From JBNKVT01 sp050299335 (GTDB lineage: Bacteria; Pseudomonadota; Alphaproteobacteria; Rhodobacterales; Rhodobacteraceae), in the NCBI GenBank assembly GCA_050299335.1, contig JBNKVT010000062.1:1-64000 (forward strand): a stretch of 64,000 nt of DNA. Reading direction: 5' to 3'. Numbering within the stretch: position 1 is the stretch's first letter; each line of letters opens with the position of its first letter. The translations under genes were made by a program, and so were the position numbers. Below the pieces are notes generated by a model that did not search any database, had not been told where the DNA came from, and saw only the letters and a program-made list of their open reading frames with translations. Shown piece by piece: positions 35,182 to 45,176 of the stretch.

Positions 35182-36450
35182 GTGACGCCCGACACGAGCG
35201 ACCTCATCCTCGAGCGGATGAGGGCGCTGCATCCCAAGATCATCGACCTGACGCTGGACCGGGTCTGGCGGATCCTCGCAGCACTTGGCCATCCCGAGCG
35301 CGACCTGCCGCCGGTGATCCATCTGGCCGGGACCAACGGCAAAGGCTCGACCCTGGCGATGATCCGCGCCGGGCTTGAGGGAGCGGGTTTGAAGGTTCAC
35401 GCCTATACCTCGCCGCATCTGGCGCGGTTTCACGAACGCATCTATCTCGCCGGGGCCGATATCGACGAGGCGCGGCTGAGTGCACTGCTCGACGAATGCG
35501 AGCGGGCCAATGGCGGGGTGCCGATCACCTATTTCGAGATCACCACGGCGGCGGCCTTTCTGGCGATGGCCCGCGAACCGGCGGATTTCGTGCTGCTGGA
35601 GACCGGCCTCGGCGGGCGGCTGGATGCGACCAACGTGATCGCGAAGCCGGCGGCGACGGTGATCACGCCGGTCGCGCTCGACCACCAGCAGTTTCTGGGC
35701 GAGACGCTGGCCGAGATCGCCGGAGAAAAGGCAGGGATTCTGAAGCCGGGGGTGCCGTGCATCATCGGCCCGCAGGAGGCTGCAGCCCTAGAGGTGATCG
35801 AGGCACAGGCGGCGGAGATCGGCGCGCCACTGCGGGTTCATGGCCAGGACTGGCAGGTTTATGAAGAACACGGGCGGCTGGTTTATCAGGACGACGAGGG
35901 GCTGCTTGATCTGCCTCTGCCGAACCTGATCGGGGCGCATCAGGTGCGCAATGCCGGGGCGGCGCTGGCAGCGTTGCGGGTCCTGGGGCACGGGAATGCC
36001 GAAGCAGCCGTTACAAGGGCGAAATGGCCAGCGCGGATGCAGCGTCTGGACGCGCGGGCGCTGGGCGTCGAGGGGCTCGAGCTCTGGCTGGATGGTGGAC
36101 ACAATCCACAGGCAGGCCAGGCGCTGGCCGGGGTTCTGGCGGATTTGCCGGACAGGCCGCTGGTTCTGATCTGCGGGATGCTGAACACCAAGGACGTGAC
36201 GGGGTTCCTGAGGCCTCTGGCCGGGCAGGCGCAGGCGCTACAGGCGGTGACGGTGGAAGGAGAAGCGGCGACGTTGTCGGCTGAGGAGACACGGGCGGCG
36301 GCTGAGGGTGTCGGGCTTTCGGCGGAGACGTCCGGGTCGTTTCAGGAGGCCTTGAGAAAGGTGGCTGACCAGCAACCCGGGGCCCGAGTGCTGATTTGCG
36401 GGTCGCTTTATCTTGCGGGGCATGTTTTGCGCGGGATTTCGACAGGGTGA
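35182..36450 (+). CDS. folC: Folylpolyglutamate synthase/dihydrofolate synthase
   Basis: A 422-residue Mur-ligase-like enzyme that adds glutamate to dihydropteroate and folates. The ATP loop AGTNGKGST lies at residues 50-58, followed by the folate-pocket YTSPHLARFHERI and the ligase motif LDGGHNPQAG near residue 305. It starts with GTG two bases after the accD stop; accD-folC is a common alphaproteobacterial pair. Confidence 0.95.
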   Translation: MTPDTSDLILERMRALHPKIIDLTLDRVWRILAALGHPERDLPPVIHLAGTNGKGSTLAMIRAGLEGAGLKVHAYTSPHLARFHERIYLAGADIDEARLSALLDECERANGGVPITYFEITTAAAFLAMAREPADFVLLETGLGGRLDATNVIAKPAATVITPVALDHQQFLGETLAEIAGEKAGILKPGVPCIIGPQEAAALEVIEAQAAEIGAPLRVHGQDWQVYEEHGRLVYQDDEGLLDLPLPNLIGAHQVRNAGAALAALRVLGHGNAEAAVTRAKWPARMQRLDARALGVEGLELWLDGGHNPQAGQALAGVLADLPDRPLVLICGMLNTKDVTGFLRPLAGQAQALQAVTVEGEAATLSAEETRAAAEGVGLSAETSGSFQEALRKVADQQPGARVLICGSLYLAGHVLRGISTG

Positions 36451-36610
36451 GGAGGTTTTTCGCCCCCTGACGCGGGGCGATTAACGGGGGGTGAAGAGGA
36501 TCGGAAAACGCTCCAGTGGCGCGTCATCCCGACGAACGCCCCCGTCGCCAATGTCGCTCGGGCCAATGACGCCTAAAATGACGACCCCCCAAGAGTATTT
36601 TCGAGAAGGA

Positions 36611-36640
36611 GAAGGCCGGACGTGCGAACCTCCGGCCTTC
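36611..36640 (-). terminator. Terminator-like hairpin after trxA
   Basis: GAAGGCCGGA / TCCGGCCTTC, a perfect 10-base stem with a 10-base loop, 28 bases beyond the trxA stop in a gap between convergent genes. The following tract (TCTCC, TTCTCG, AAAAT) is only moderately T-rich. Confidence 0.5.
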
Positions 36641-36667
36641 AAGGAAATGGCGGTCTTCAGTGCGAGA

Positions 36668-36988
36668 TCAGATCGCGCTTTTGATCCAGTCTTCGAGAAC
36701 GTTTTTCGGGGCCGCGCCCGCCTTGTTGGCCACGACCTTGCCGTCCTTGAAGATGAACAGGGCCGGGATGCCGCGGACGCCGAGTTTCGAGGGCGAAATG
36801 GGGTTTTGCTCGGTGTCGACCTTGGCGATCTTGACCTGACCGGCAAGCTCGTCCGACAGCTCTTCGAGCGAGGGGCCGATCATCTTGCACGGCCCGCACC
36901 ATTCTGCCCAGAAATCGACGACGACCGGGATGCTGGAATTGACGACTTCGGCTTCGAACGTGTCGTCGGTGACTTTAACGGTGGCCAT
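36668..36988 (-). CDS. trxA: Thioredoxin
   Basis: A 106-residue thioredoxin with active site WCGPC and the cis-proline motif RGIPA. It reduces protein disulfides in the cytoplasm using thioredoxin reductase. The start at 36988 (MATVKV) has CAGGAG 6 bases upstream; five extra codons before it are unlikely to be used. The gene follows addA by 46 bases and is the last of the tsaE-amgK-murU-addB-addA-trxA unit. Confidence 0.95.
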   Translation of the reverse strand: MATVKVTDDTFEAEVVNSSIPVVVDFWAEWCGPCKMIGPSLEELSDELAGQVKIAKVDTEQNPISPSKLGVRGIPALFIFKDGKVVANKAGAAPKNVLEDWIKSAI

Positions 36989-37034
36989 GGGATACTCCTG
37001 CAATTCGTGTGAGAAGGCTTCGTTGCCTCAAGAT

Positions 37035-40000
37035 TTAGGGGCCGGCACCGGACGGGTCAACCTCCGCCGCGCGCGAGAGGGCGGATTGCACCGTTTCTTG
37101 AGGAAGCTGTAACAACTGGGCGGTGCGAGTCCACAAAAGGGCGGTGCGGATGGGACGGCCGGGCCAGATTTGCGCGAGCGCGGCGCTATACGCTCCCATC
37201 TGGCGCAGGAGCGCCTCGGGAGTTTCCCCAGGGGTTCGCGGGACCACCCGGTTGGATTTGAAATCGATGGCCTGGATATGGTCCTCGGCGACGATCAGCC
37301 GGTCGATGCTGCCGCGGATGCGACCGAGGCCGGGAAGATCGGCGGAGACCGGCACCTCGGCGAGGGTGCCGGGGGCGAAGATCCAGGCAAGCGCCGGGGT
37401 GGTGAGAAGGGTTGTGGCCTCGGCGAGCACGTCGGCGAGGTCAGCCTCCGAGAAGGAGACGGAGGCGGTCCCGGGCTGAACTCTGGCGAGGCGGCGTGCG
37501 ATATCCGGCCAGTCGGCGCGGGGGTGGGTGGGAAGGATCTCCAGAAGCAGGTGAAGGACATGGCCGCGGGCGAGGCTATCGGCGGGATCGAGATCGGTGA
37601 GGTCGGCTGTGTTCGGTGCCAGGGCGTGGGCCCCGCCGAGGCTCGACGGTGCGCGCGGGGCCGGGCTCGGAGGCGGAGTCGAAACCGGGCCAGGTTCCGG
37701 GGACGGGTTCGGGAACCTGGTCGGGAAATGGGCGGCCTCTTGCGTGGCAGACCAGTCACCGGATTCGAGGCGCAGTCCGAGCTCGAAACGGTGAGCCCGG
37801 AGGAATTGCATGGACGCCTCGGCAAGGCCGTACCAGCTGTCTTCCGGCGACGTGCCCCGCGCCCCGCCACCGCAGACGATCAGCCAGTTCTCGGCCCGGG
37901 TCATCGCCACATAGAGCAACCGGTTGCGCTCCTGTTCCAGCCTGCGACGGGCGGTATCGGCAGCCTCGGCAATGGCGGGCGGGGCCTCCTTGGCGTTGGG
38001 GAGCCAGACTGGCGGGCCGCCATCGGGCAGCGGAATGACCGGCGAGAGCTTCGGCGCGTCGCGCCGGGCGGTCTGGGGCAGGATGACGATGGGCGCCTCC
38101 AACCCCTTGGCGCCGTGGACGGTCATGACCCGGAGCCGGTCGGAACCGTCATCCACCCGGCGCCTGATCTCGGTCTCGTCGGCGATGATCCAGTCTAGAA
38201 AGCCGGTCAGGCTGGGCGCTTCGACCCGCTCATAGGCGAGAGCCTGGGCCAGGAGCGCGTCGATCCCGTCCGCGCATTCGGGGCCGAGACGGGCAGTCAG
38301 CGCCTGCCGCAGCCCGTGCCGGGTGAGGGCGCGGTCCAGGAGATCGAAGGGCCGCAGGTAATCGGTGCGGTCGCGAAGGTCCTGCAGGACCCGGGTCGCC
38401 GGGGCCTCGGGCTGGCGGTGGCGAAGCGCGCGCCAAAGCGTGTCCTTGCGGGGATAAGCCAGCGCGAAGAGGTCCGCTTCGGAAAACCCGCCCATCGGCG
38501 AGCGAAGGAATTCGGCCAGGGACAGGTCGTCCGCCGGGGTGACGAGAACCTTGAGAAGCGACAAAAGGTCCCTGACCGCCAGTTCGTCGAGAAGCCGCAG
38601 GCGGTCGGCCCCGGCCAGCGGGATGTCGGCGGATTTGATCTCGCGGATGAGCGCATCGAAAAGCGGGCCGCGGCTCTGGACGAGGATCAGGAAGTCGCCG
38701 GATCGGACGGGGCGGGGTCCGTCGGCATGGGGCAGGATGGTGCCCGTGTCGAGCAGGCGGCGGATTTCGCCGGCTACCTGACGGGCGAGAAGCTGCGAGG
38801 GATCGTCGGGTGGCGGCGCATCGACCGGCAGGTGGCGGGCAGGTTCCTCAGGCGTGTCTGGCTTGTCGATGAAGTCCCACAGATCGACCCGTCCCGGCAG
38901 CGCCGCCTTGTGGGCCTTGTGGAAAATGCTCTGGCCGATCCCCTGCCCCTCGATCTGCCGGCAAGTCTCGTCAACCACCGACAGGATCGGGGATGCGGAC
39001 CGGAAGGAGAAATGCAGCTCGCACAGTTCCAACCCCTCGGCGACCTCGTCCAGCGCCCTGGAATAGCGGGCCCGCATGTCGGAAAAGGCCGCCGGATCGG
39101 CGCCCTGGAAGGAATAGATCGACTGTTTTTCGTCACCGACGACGAAAATGGTCCGCGACGCGGCGCGGGCCCCCTCTCCGGCGAAGAATTCAGAGGTCAG
39201 CGCCTCGATCACCTGCCATTGCTCGGGCGAGGTGTCCTGGGCCTCGTCCACCAGAATATGATCGATACCGCCATCGAGCCGGTAGAGAACCCATTGTGCT
39301 GCCTCGGAGGATTGCAGCAGCGCCCGCGTCCGGTCGATGAGATCGGAGAAATCGAGACGGCCGAGGGCCCGTTTCCGGGCGGTATAGAGGGCGAGGAAAC
39401 GGGTGGCGAATAGGTGGAGGTCCCGCGTCCGGGCATAGGCACGGGCGGCGAGGCGGGTGTTATGGGCCTCGTGAAGCACCAGCGAGATTGCCCGCATGAA
39501 GGCTTCCGCCCCGGGATCGGCCTGCGCGACAGCCGTGGTCGGGAATTGGTGAGTATGGATGGTGAAATCCGATTTCAGGAATTCCCTGGACATTGCCTGA
39601 ACGGCTTCGGCGGGCGCGACCGGCATCAGCCGGATGGCTTCTCCCGCCCGTTTGTCCCGCGCCCCGCCGCGCGAAATCAGCAGGTCGGCAAGAAGATCGA
39701 AGGCGCGTGAGTCGCCGGTGGCATGGAGGTCGTCAATGACCGTCTGGTCGCTGAAGGGCTCGCGGACGCCCAGGCGGGACTTGAGACCGGCCTCGTCAAG
39801 AGGGGCGAAACGGTCGCTGGCGGCGAGGATGCTGCCCAGCAACCCGTCGAGCGCGTCGTCACCGGAGATATGCCGGGCCATGGCGTCGAAGGCGGGTTGG
39901 TCGGGGCCGGCGGCCATCTCTTCAAGGATTTCGGCGCGGATCTGCCGCGCCTGGCGATCGTCGATTGTGTCGAAATTGGGGGTGACGCCGGCCTCCAGCG

Positions 40001-40442
40001 GAAACTGCCGCAACAACCGGTCACAAAAGGAATGGATGGTCTGAATCTTCAGCCCGCCGGGGGTCTCCAGCGCCCGGGCAAAAAGGGTGCGGGCCTGCAT
40101 CAGCTGGGCGGCCTCGACCGCCTGTTCGTTCTCGCCGAGACCGGCGAGCGTGGCGCGAAGCTCGGCATCCGGCATCATCGCCCAGGTGCCGAGGCGGGCG
40201 AAGAGCCGGTTCTGCATCTCGGCGGCGGCGGCCCTGGTATAGGTCAGGCAGAGAATGCGCTGTGGATCGGTGCCGCGCAGCAAGAGCCGCGCCACCCGGT
40301 CGGTCAGCACCCGTGTCTTGCCTGACCCGGCATTTGCGGTGACCCAGCTGGAACGCTTGGGATTGGCGGCGTGGATCTGCGCCCGGGTGGCGGCGTCGGT
40401 AGCGGCCTCGGGGATCAAATCGGGGGTCATATCCGGGCTCAT
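37035..40442 (-). CDS. addA: Double-strand break repair helicase AddA
   Basis: A 1135-residue UvrD-type helicase/nuclease of the alphaproteobacterial AddAB complex, which resects double-strand breaks for RecA. The Walker A motif VTANAGSGKT lies near residue 32, Walker B/DEAQDTSPEQW near 375 and the C-terminal nuclease motif AIDFKSNR near 1080. The start at 40442 overlaps the addB stop by four bases (ATGA); a second ATG four codons later is possible. Confidence 0.95.
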   Translation of the reverse strand: MSPDMTPDLIPEAATDAATRAQIHAANPKRSSWVTANAGSGKTRVLTDRVARLLLRGTDPQRILCLTYTRAAAAEMQNRLFARLGTWAMMPDAELRATLAGLGENEQAVEAAQLMQARTLFARALETPGGLKIQTIHSFCDRLLRQFPLEAGVTPNFDTIDDRQARQIRAEILEEMAAGPDQPAFDAMARHISGDDALDGLLGSILAASDRFAPLDEAGLKSRLGVREPFSDQTVIDDLHATGDSRAFDLLADLLISRGGARDKRAGEAIRLMPVAPAEAVQAMSREFLKSDFTIHTHQFPTTAVAQADPGAEAFMRAISLVLHEAHNTRLAARAYARTRDLHLFATRFLALYTARKRALGRLDFSDLIDRTRALLQSSEAAQWVLYRLDGGIDHILVDEAQDTSPEQWQVIEALTSEFFAGEGARAASRTIFVVGDEKQSIYSFQGADPAAFSDMRARYSRALDEVAEGLELCELHFSFRSASPILSVVDETCRQIEGQGIGQSIFHKAHKAALPGRVDLWDFIDKPDTPEEPARHLPVDAPPPDDPSQLLARQVAGEIRRLLDTGTILPHADGPRPVRSGDFLILVQSRGPLFDALIREIKSADIPLAGADRLRLLDELAVRDLLSLLKVLVTPADDLSLAEFLRSPMGGFSEADLFALAYPRKDTLWRALRHRQPEAPATRVLQDLRDRTDYLRPFDLLDRALTRHGLRQALTARLGPECADGIDALLAQALAYERVEAPSLTGFLDWIIADETEIRRRVDDGSDRLRVMTVHGAKGLEAPIVILPQTARRDAPKLSPVIPLPDGGPPVWLPNAKEAPPAIAEAADTARRRLEQERNRLLYVAMTRAENWLIVCGGGARGTSPEDSWYGLAEASMQFLRAHRFELGLRLESGDWSATQEAAHFPTRFPNPSPEPGPVSTPPPSPAPRAPSSLGGAHALAPNTADLTDLDPADSLARGHVLHLLLEILPTHPRADWPDIARRLARVQPGTASVSFSEADLADVLAEATTLLTTPALAWIFAPGTLAEVPVSADLPGLGRIRGSIDRLIVAEDHIQAIDFKSNRVVPRTPGETPEALLRQMGAYSAALAQIWPGRPIRTALLWTRTAQLLQLPQETVQSALSRAAEVDPSGAGP

Positions 40443-43411
40443 TCGGGCCCTCCGACGGGGATCAGGGTGATCGGATCGCCATCGGCCCATTCACCGCGGC
40501 GCGAAAGCTGGTCATAATTGGTCTCGTATTTGATCCGGGCAGGGCGGAGGCGGGCAGCGTATCCGGTTTGCGCGTTGCTATAGGCGGTCAGCAATTGCCG
40601 GAACTCATCCCAGACCCGGTCACTATCGAGGTCGTCAGACGTGAGGGTGACGGTCCTGGTGTCGGGCGCGAGGCTGAGCAGGGTCATGGCAGCGACCGGC
40701 GCTGGAGGCAGGTCCTTGAACCCGCCAGCCGTGGCGATGGCAGCCTCCAGCGGCAATTGCCAGTCATAGATCCGGATCTGCTTGGCCGACGAGAGGTTCC
40801 CCGATTTGTAGTCGTAGATCCGGTAGCGCCCATCCGGCATGCGATCGATGCGGTCGGCCTTGGCGGTGAGGGTGAAACCTCCGTTGGGCAATGCGATCTC
40901 GCGGTATCCCTCGGCCTCGAGCCCGGCCGCCTGCAGGTCGGCGTCGTTGCGGCGCTCGGCCTCGGCGGCAAGAAAGCCATCGCGGATACGGGAAAGCCGC
41001 GCCAGCCAGAGGCGGCGGGTCGCGGGCCAGGGGGCGGCCGCGGCCAGGGTCTCGGCGGCGATGCTGTCGAAAAGGGCGAAAGCCTCTTCGGTCAGACCGT
41101 CGATGGTGGCCCGGGAGAACCGCTCCATGACCGCATGGAGCGCGGTGCCGCGGGCCAGCGCATCGGGGGCGCGGCCCGGCGGGTCAAGGGGTTTGAGCCG
41201 CAGAATAAAGCGGGCGTAGATCTGATAAGGGTCGCGGGTCAGCGTCTCGATCCGGGTGACCGAAAGCCGGGTTGGCCGAGCGGCCAGCGGCGGGCTCGGG
41301 GCCGGGCGCGGGGCCGGGGGGACCAAGGCCTCCGGCGCGTCGAGACGGGCCGCCCGGGCGCGAAGGGCCTCGCCCCGACCACGCATCGCCGCAAGCGCCG
41401 CTTCGCCCTCCGGGCCGAGGCCGGTGAGAAGATTGGTCAGCCGCAGCCACCAGCGCGACGCCACGGTCGGGGCCTCGTCGTCGCGCAGCGCCCGGGACAA
41501 CACCACCTCCTGCGCCCCAAGCGCCTGCTGGAAATCATGGGCCGAGAGGCCAACACGGCGCTCGGGCGCGGAAAGGCCGATCAGGCGGCGCATGTCGCGA
41601 TTGAGCCAGGGGTCGGGATCGGGCAGGCGCGGCCAGGTGGCCTCGTTGAGGCCGCCGAGAATGACCAGGGCCGCGGATTGGGTGCGGGCCTCGAGGGTGC
41701 CCCAGATGGCGATGCCCTCATGGGCGGTGATCGGCTCGGCGGGGACTTCACGGGCGAGCAGCGCGGTGAGGATGGTACGGTAATCCGAAACCGGGATCGT
41801 GCCACTGGCATCGGCGGCCTCGCGCAGCTCGGCGATCGCCTTGCGCGCCTCTTCCCCGGCCGTCTTGTCCCAGAGCGTGGCGGCGGTGGCATCCTCCATC
41901 CCCCGGGAAAGGGCCTCGGCGGTGGCGATATGGGCCTCCAGATGCGCGGCAAGCGGGCGCGGAGACGGGTCGGCCAGCGGTGCGAGGCTGTCGGCAAGCC
42001 AGGCGATCCAGGCGGGCGCGCCGGGGAGGTCGGCGGCGCGGGTCTCGGCCCAGCGTCGGAGATCGGCCCAGTCAATAAAGGGCGCACCACCGCGCAGATG
42101 GGTGAGCTCCAGCGCCCGGGTGAGGCCAAGATGAGGGCCACGGTCCGTGCCGGCGGTCAGCGGGTGTTTCAGCAGCGCAAGCAGATCGACCGGGGTTGGG
42201 ATCTCGCTCGCAAAGGCCAGCACGAGGCGCAGGAACACCCCGGGCGGGGTCAGCGACAGCGGACGTCCGGCGGAATCATCCGGGGTAACGCGCCAGCGGT
42301 CCAGGAATGCCGTCACCCGGCGGGTGAGGTTGCGGTCGGGCGAGACAAGGGCGGCCGGGCGGCCCTCGTCCAGCGCCAGCCGCAGCCGCATCGCGATAGC
42401 CCGGGCCTCGTCGCGCGGGTCGGCGGCCTCGATCAGGGACAGACCTTCGGTGGCCTCGGGCAGCGCCGGGACGAGGGCGGGGCCATCAGCGAGCCATTGA
42501 TGGGTCACCGGCGCCGGGCGCAGCGACAGCGAGATCAGCCGGTTGCGGGACGGCGCGGGCGGAGCCGTGTCGTGCCAGAGCGGCAGATCGGTCGTGGAAA
42601 AGCCGATACGCCCGGCCAGCGCGGCGAAGCCGAATTGTGGATGATCGGTGGCAGCGGGGGCTTCGTCGTCGCCGAGCGCCTCCCAGACCGGGGCGGGGAG
42701 ATCGGTGTCGAACCCGGGCAGGATGACCGCGCCCTGGGGAAGATCGGCGACGGCTTCCATCAGCATCGCGGTCGGCGGGCGCGATCCGGTTGACCCCGCA
42801 ACGAGGACCGGGTGCGCGGGCGGAGCGGCCTGCCAGGCGGCGATCCGCGCTTCGACGGCGGCACGCTGCCGGGCCTCGGCATCGGCGGCCTGGGCGAGAA
42901 AGGGGCGGATCAGGGCGAGAAACCGCAGGTTCCGCTGCCAGTGCGCCGAATGCGCGCCGGGATCGATGCGGTCGAGCGCCTCCCAGGACAATCCGCCCGC
43001 CTGCATCTCGTCCATGAGCGCGGCCAGCGCGCCTGCGAGGTCGTAGGCGGCGCTGCGCTCGGCGAGGCTCGGGTCGGCCTCGATCATTGCCGTGATGAGG
43101 CGGGTCAGCTCCAGATGGCGGTGCAGCTTCGAAACCGGCGCCGCGTCAAGATCGAGGGCAAGGCCCGGGTCCGTTGCGAGATCGGTGACGACCGAGAGGC
43201 GCGGCAAGAGGCGGGCGGGACCGGTCTCATAAAGCGCCTGCAACCGGCGCTGGGTGCGGCGGGTGTTGACGAGGATCTCGACCCGGGCCAGCGCCTCTGG
43301 CCCATGACCGTCAAGCCGGGCATGGAGACCGTCAAGCAGCGCCTGTCCGAAATCCACGCCCGGCGGAAGGACGAAGACACGCGGTGTGGCTTGCGGGGAG
43401 AAGAGGGTCAT
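40439..43411 (-). CDS. addB: Double-strand break repair protein AddB
   Basis: A 990-residue partner of AddA. The N-terminal half is the inactive helicase-like region (RVFVLPPGVDFGQALL start; VAGSTGSRPPTAMLM). The C-terminal RecB-type nuclease has RLSVTRIETL near residue 740 and the catalytic YRIYDYKSGN near 910. The start at 43411 (MTLFSPQ) overlaps the murU stop by four bases; the frame continues upstream but inside that gene. Confidence 0.94.
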   Translation of the reverse strand: MTLFSPQATPRVFVLPPGVDFGQALLDGLHARLDGHGPEALARVEILVNTRRTQRRLQALYETGPARLLPRLSVVTDLATDPGLALDLDAAPVSKLHRHLELTRLITAMIEADPSLAERSAAYDLAGALAALMDEMQAGGLSWEALDRIDPGAHSAHWQRNLRFLALIRPFLAQAADAEARQRAAVEARIAAWQAAPPAHPVLVAGSTGSRPPTAMLMEAVADLPQGAVILPGFDTDLPAPVWEALGDDEAPAATDHPQFGFAALAGRIGFSTTDLPLWHDTAPPAPSRNRLISLSLRPAPVTHQWLADGPALVPALPEATEGLSLIEAADPRDEARAIAMRLRLALDEGRPAALVSPDRNLTRRVTAFLDRWRVTPDDSAGRPLSLTPPGVFLRLVLAFASEIPTPVDLLALLKHPLTAGTDRGPHLGLTRALELTHLRGGAPFIDWADLRRWAETRAADLPGAPAWIAWLADSLAPLADPSPRPLAAHLEAHIATAEALSRGMEDATAATLWDKTAGEEARKAIAELREAADASGTIPVSDYRTILTALLAREVPAEPITAHEGIAIWGTLEARTQSAALVILGGLNEATWPRLPDPDPWLNRDMRRLIGLSAPERRVGLSAHDFQQALGAQEVVLSRALRDDEAPTVASRWWLRLTNLLTGLGPEGEAALAAMRGRGEALRARAARLDAPEALVPPAPRPAPSPPLAARPTRLSVTRIETLTRDPYQIYARFILRLKPLDPPGRAPDALARGTALHAVMERFSRATIDGLTEEAFALFDSIAAETLAAAAPWPATRRLWLARLSRIRDGFLAAEAERRNDADLQAAGLEAEGYREIALPNGGFTLTAKADRIDRMPDGRYRIYDYKSGNLSSAKQIRIYDWQLPLEAAIATAGGFKDLPPAPVAAMTLLSLAPDTRTVTLTSDDLDSDRVWDEFRQLLTAYSNAQTGYAARLRPARIKYETNYDQLSRRGEWADGDPITLIPVGGPE

Positions 43412-44106
43412 GGCGCCAGCATCGCCTCGGCCAGGGGAATGCTTTCGGGCTGGCCGAGATCGGCCCAGCGTCCGGGATATTCGATCCCGAAGGCGGTGCC
43501 CTCCGCGATCAGGCGGTCCCAATAGAGATTGAGGGAAAACGCGATCTGAGGAATTTCGGCAAGGCCCGAAGGGTCGATGATCTGGGCGCTGGCATAGACC
43601 AGCGGCGCCGTGGGCGCGGCGGCGCGGCGGCGAAGACGGCCGTCATCGAGGAAGAAGTCACCGGGACGGGTATAGCCGATGGCGTCCTCGCGGCGGACCA
43701 GGAGCAGAAGGGCCCGCATCCGCTCAGGCTGCCAATGGGTGGCGAGGGTATCGAAGACATTGAGGCCGGAATAGATCGCGTCGGCATTGAGGGTGAAGAC
43801 CGGACCGGGACCAAGCAGCGGCAGAGCGGCGCGGAGCCCGCCGCCGGTTTCCAGAAGCTCAGGCTCATGCGTGAGGGTCACCGGGCGCGCGGCGAGATGC
43901 GCCGCCAGCTGATCGGCCCGGTAATGGGTGTTGACGACGATCCGCCCGACCCCGGTGCCGCCAGCATACGCCGTCGCCTGATCCAGCGCGTGATCGATCA
44001 GCGTCCGCCCCGCCACCTCGACCAGCGCCTTGGGCCGGTTCGCGGTCAGGTCCCGCATCCGCGTGCCGCGCCCGGCGGCGAAGAGCATCGCCGCTTCCGG
44101 CCTCAC
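43408..44106 (-). CDS. murU: MurNAc-1-phosphate uridylyltransferase-like nucleotidyltransferase
   Basis: A 232-residue NTP-transferase. The nucleotide-binding motif MLFAAGRGTRMRDLT and NRPKALVEVAG match MurU, which converts MurNAc-1-phosphate to UDP-MurNAc in the cell-wall recycling shunt; FTLNADAI holds the metal-binding Asp. The GTG start at 44106 overlaps the amgK stop (GTGA), and the product acts directly after AmgK. Assigned partly from this pairing. Confidence 0.85.
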   Translation of the reverse strand: MRPEAAMLFAAGRGTRMRDLTANRPKALVEVAGRTLIDHALDQATAYAGGTGVGRIVVNTHYRADQLAAHLAARPVTLTHEPELLETGGGLRAALPLLGPGPVFTLNADAIYSGLNVFDTLATHWQPERMRALLLLVRREDAIGYTRPGDFFLDDGRLRRRAAAPTAPLVYASAQIIDPSGLAEIPQIAFSLNLYWDRLIAEGTAFGIEYPGRWADLGQPESIPLAEAMLAP

Positions 44107-45176
44107 CGAGCGCCCCAATGGGCCGCCGAACCGGGTGGTGGCCCGTCCAAGTCAGAGGCGGTCGGCAACGCCTTGATCCGCGCCCGGATATCGGCGGTTG
44201 GCTCGGGCAGGTTGGCCGTCACCCAGCGCTTCAGCGGCGCCAGTGCGGGATGGGCCAGGTCGCGGGCAAGGTGGGTCCAGAGACGCGGCAGATGATCGAG
44301 ATAAGCAGGCTTGCCGTCGCGTTTCCAGAGCCGGGTGAAGATGCCGATGATCTTGAGGTTCCGCTGCGCCCCGAGCGTCGCATAGGCCAGGCGGAAGGCC
44401 TCGGGATCGGCGCCAGTGGCGGCGAGATAGCGCGCGATCATCGCCTCCTGCAGCGCCGGGCTCGTATCGCGGCGGGCGTCTTCGAGCAGCGAGACCAGGT
44501 CATAGGCCGGATGTCCGGCCAGCGCGTCCTGATAGTCGAGCAGCCCGACCCGGCCGATGCCCGTGCGCTCCGGCAGCCATAGCAGGTTCTCGGCGTGATA
44601 GTCGCGCATCACCAGGACGTCGCGCACCGGGTCGAGCGGCGCGCAGAGACCGGTGATCAGGGCGCGGTATTCGGCGGCGAGATCGGGCGGCGTGCCGGTC
44701 CCGGTGGCGGCGGGCAGATACCAGCCGGTGATGAGCTCGGCCTCGGCAAGATAGGCCGCCAGGTCATAGGGCGGCAGACCGGCGGGTGGCGGGTGGCGAT
44801 GGAATCCGGCGAGGAGGTCGATGGCGGCCGCGTAGAGGCACGGCTCCAGCGACGGATCGCGGGCGCAGACGCGGGCATAGAGATCATCGCCAAGGTCTTC
44901 GAGCAGCAAGAGCCCCGCCGCCGCATCTTCAGCGAGCACCTCGGGCGCGCTGAGCCCCGCCTCCCGCAAATGACGGGTCACAGAAACGAAAGGCCGCACA
45001 TCCTCGCCCTTCTCCGGTGGCGCATCCATCAGGACGGCGGGGCCGAGGCGCGGGTGAGACAGCCGCTCGTAGCGGCGATTGGAAGCGTCTCCGGCCAGGG
45101 GCGCGCTTGTGGCGTCGGACCAGCCGGAGCGGGCGAGAAACCGGGCGATCAAAGCATCGCGCTCTCGCCCTGCCAC
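44103..45176 (-). CDS. amgK: N-acetylmuramate/N-acetylglucosamine kinase-like aminoglycoside phosphotransferase
   Basis: A protein of about 357 residues of the APH kinase fold: GDASNRRYERL near the N-terminus, VLMRDYHAENLLW (catalytic Asp in the Brenner-type motif) and LLDYQDALAGHPAYDLVSLL (metal Asp). AmgK phosphorylates MurNAc at C1 in the recycling route that bypasses MurNAc-6-phosphate. The GTG at 45176 gives a family-like N-terminus (AGRERDALIARFL); an ATG at 45212 is the main alternative. Either overlaps the tsaE end. Confidence 0.82.
   Translation of the reverse strand: MAGRERDALIARFLARSGWSDATSAPLAGDASNRRYERLSHPRLGPAVLMDAPPEKGEDVRPFVSVTRHLREAGLSAPEVLAEDAAAGLLLLEDLGDDLYARVCARDPSLEPCLYAAAIDLLAGFHRHPPPAGLPPYDLAAYLAEAELITGWYLPAATGTGTPPDLAAEYRALITGLCAPLDPVRDVLVMRDYHAENLLWLPERTGIGRVGLLDYQDALAGHPAYDLVSLLEDARRDTSPALQEAMIARYLAATGADPEAFRLAYATLGAQRNLKIIGIFTRLWKRDGKPAYLDHLPRLWTHLARDLAHPALAPLKRWVTANLPEPTADIRARIKALPTASDLDGPPPGSAAHWGAR

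Noticed and set aside
40568..42793. A 741-codon plus-strand frame opposite addB
   Set aside because: Rich in Arg and Gly, no domain, fully antisense to a well-supported gene; a typical shadow in high-GC DNA.
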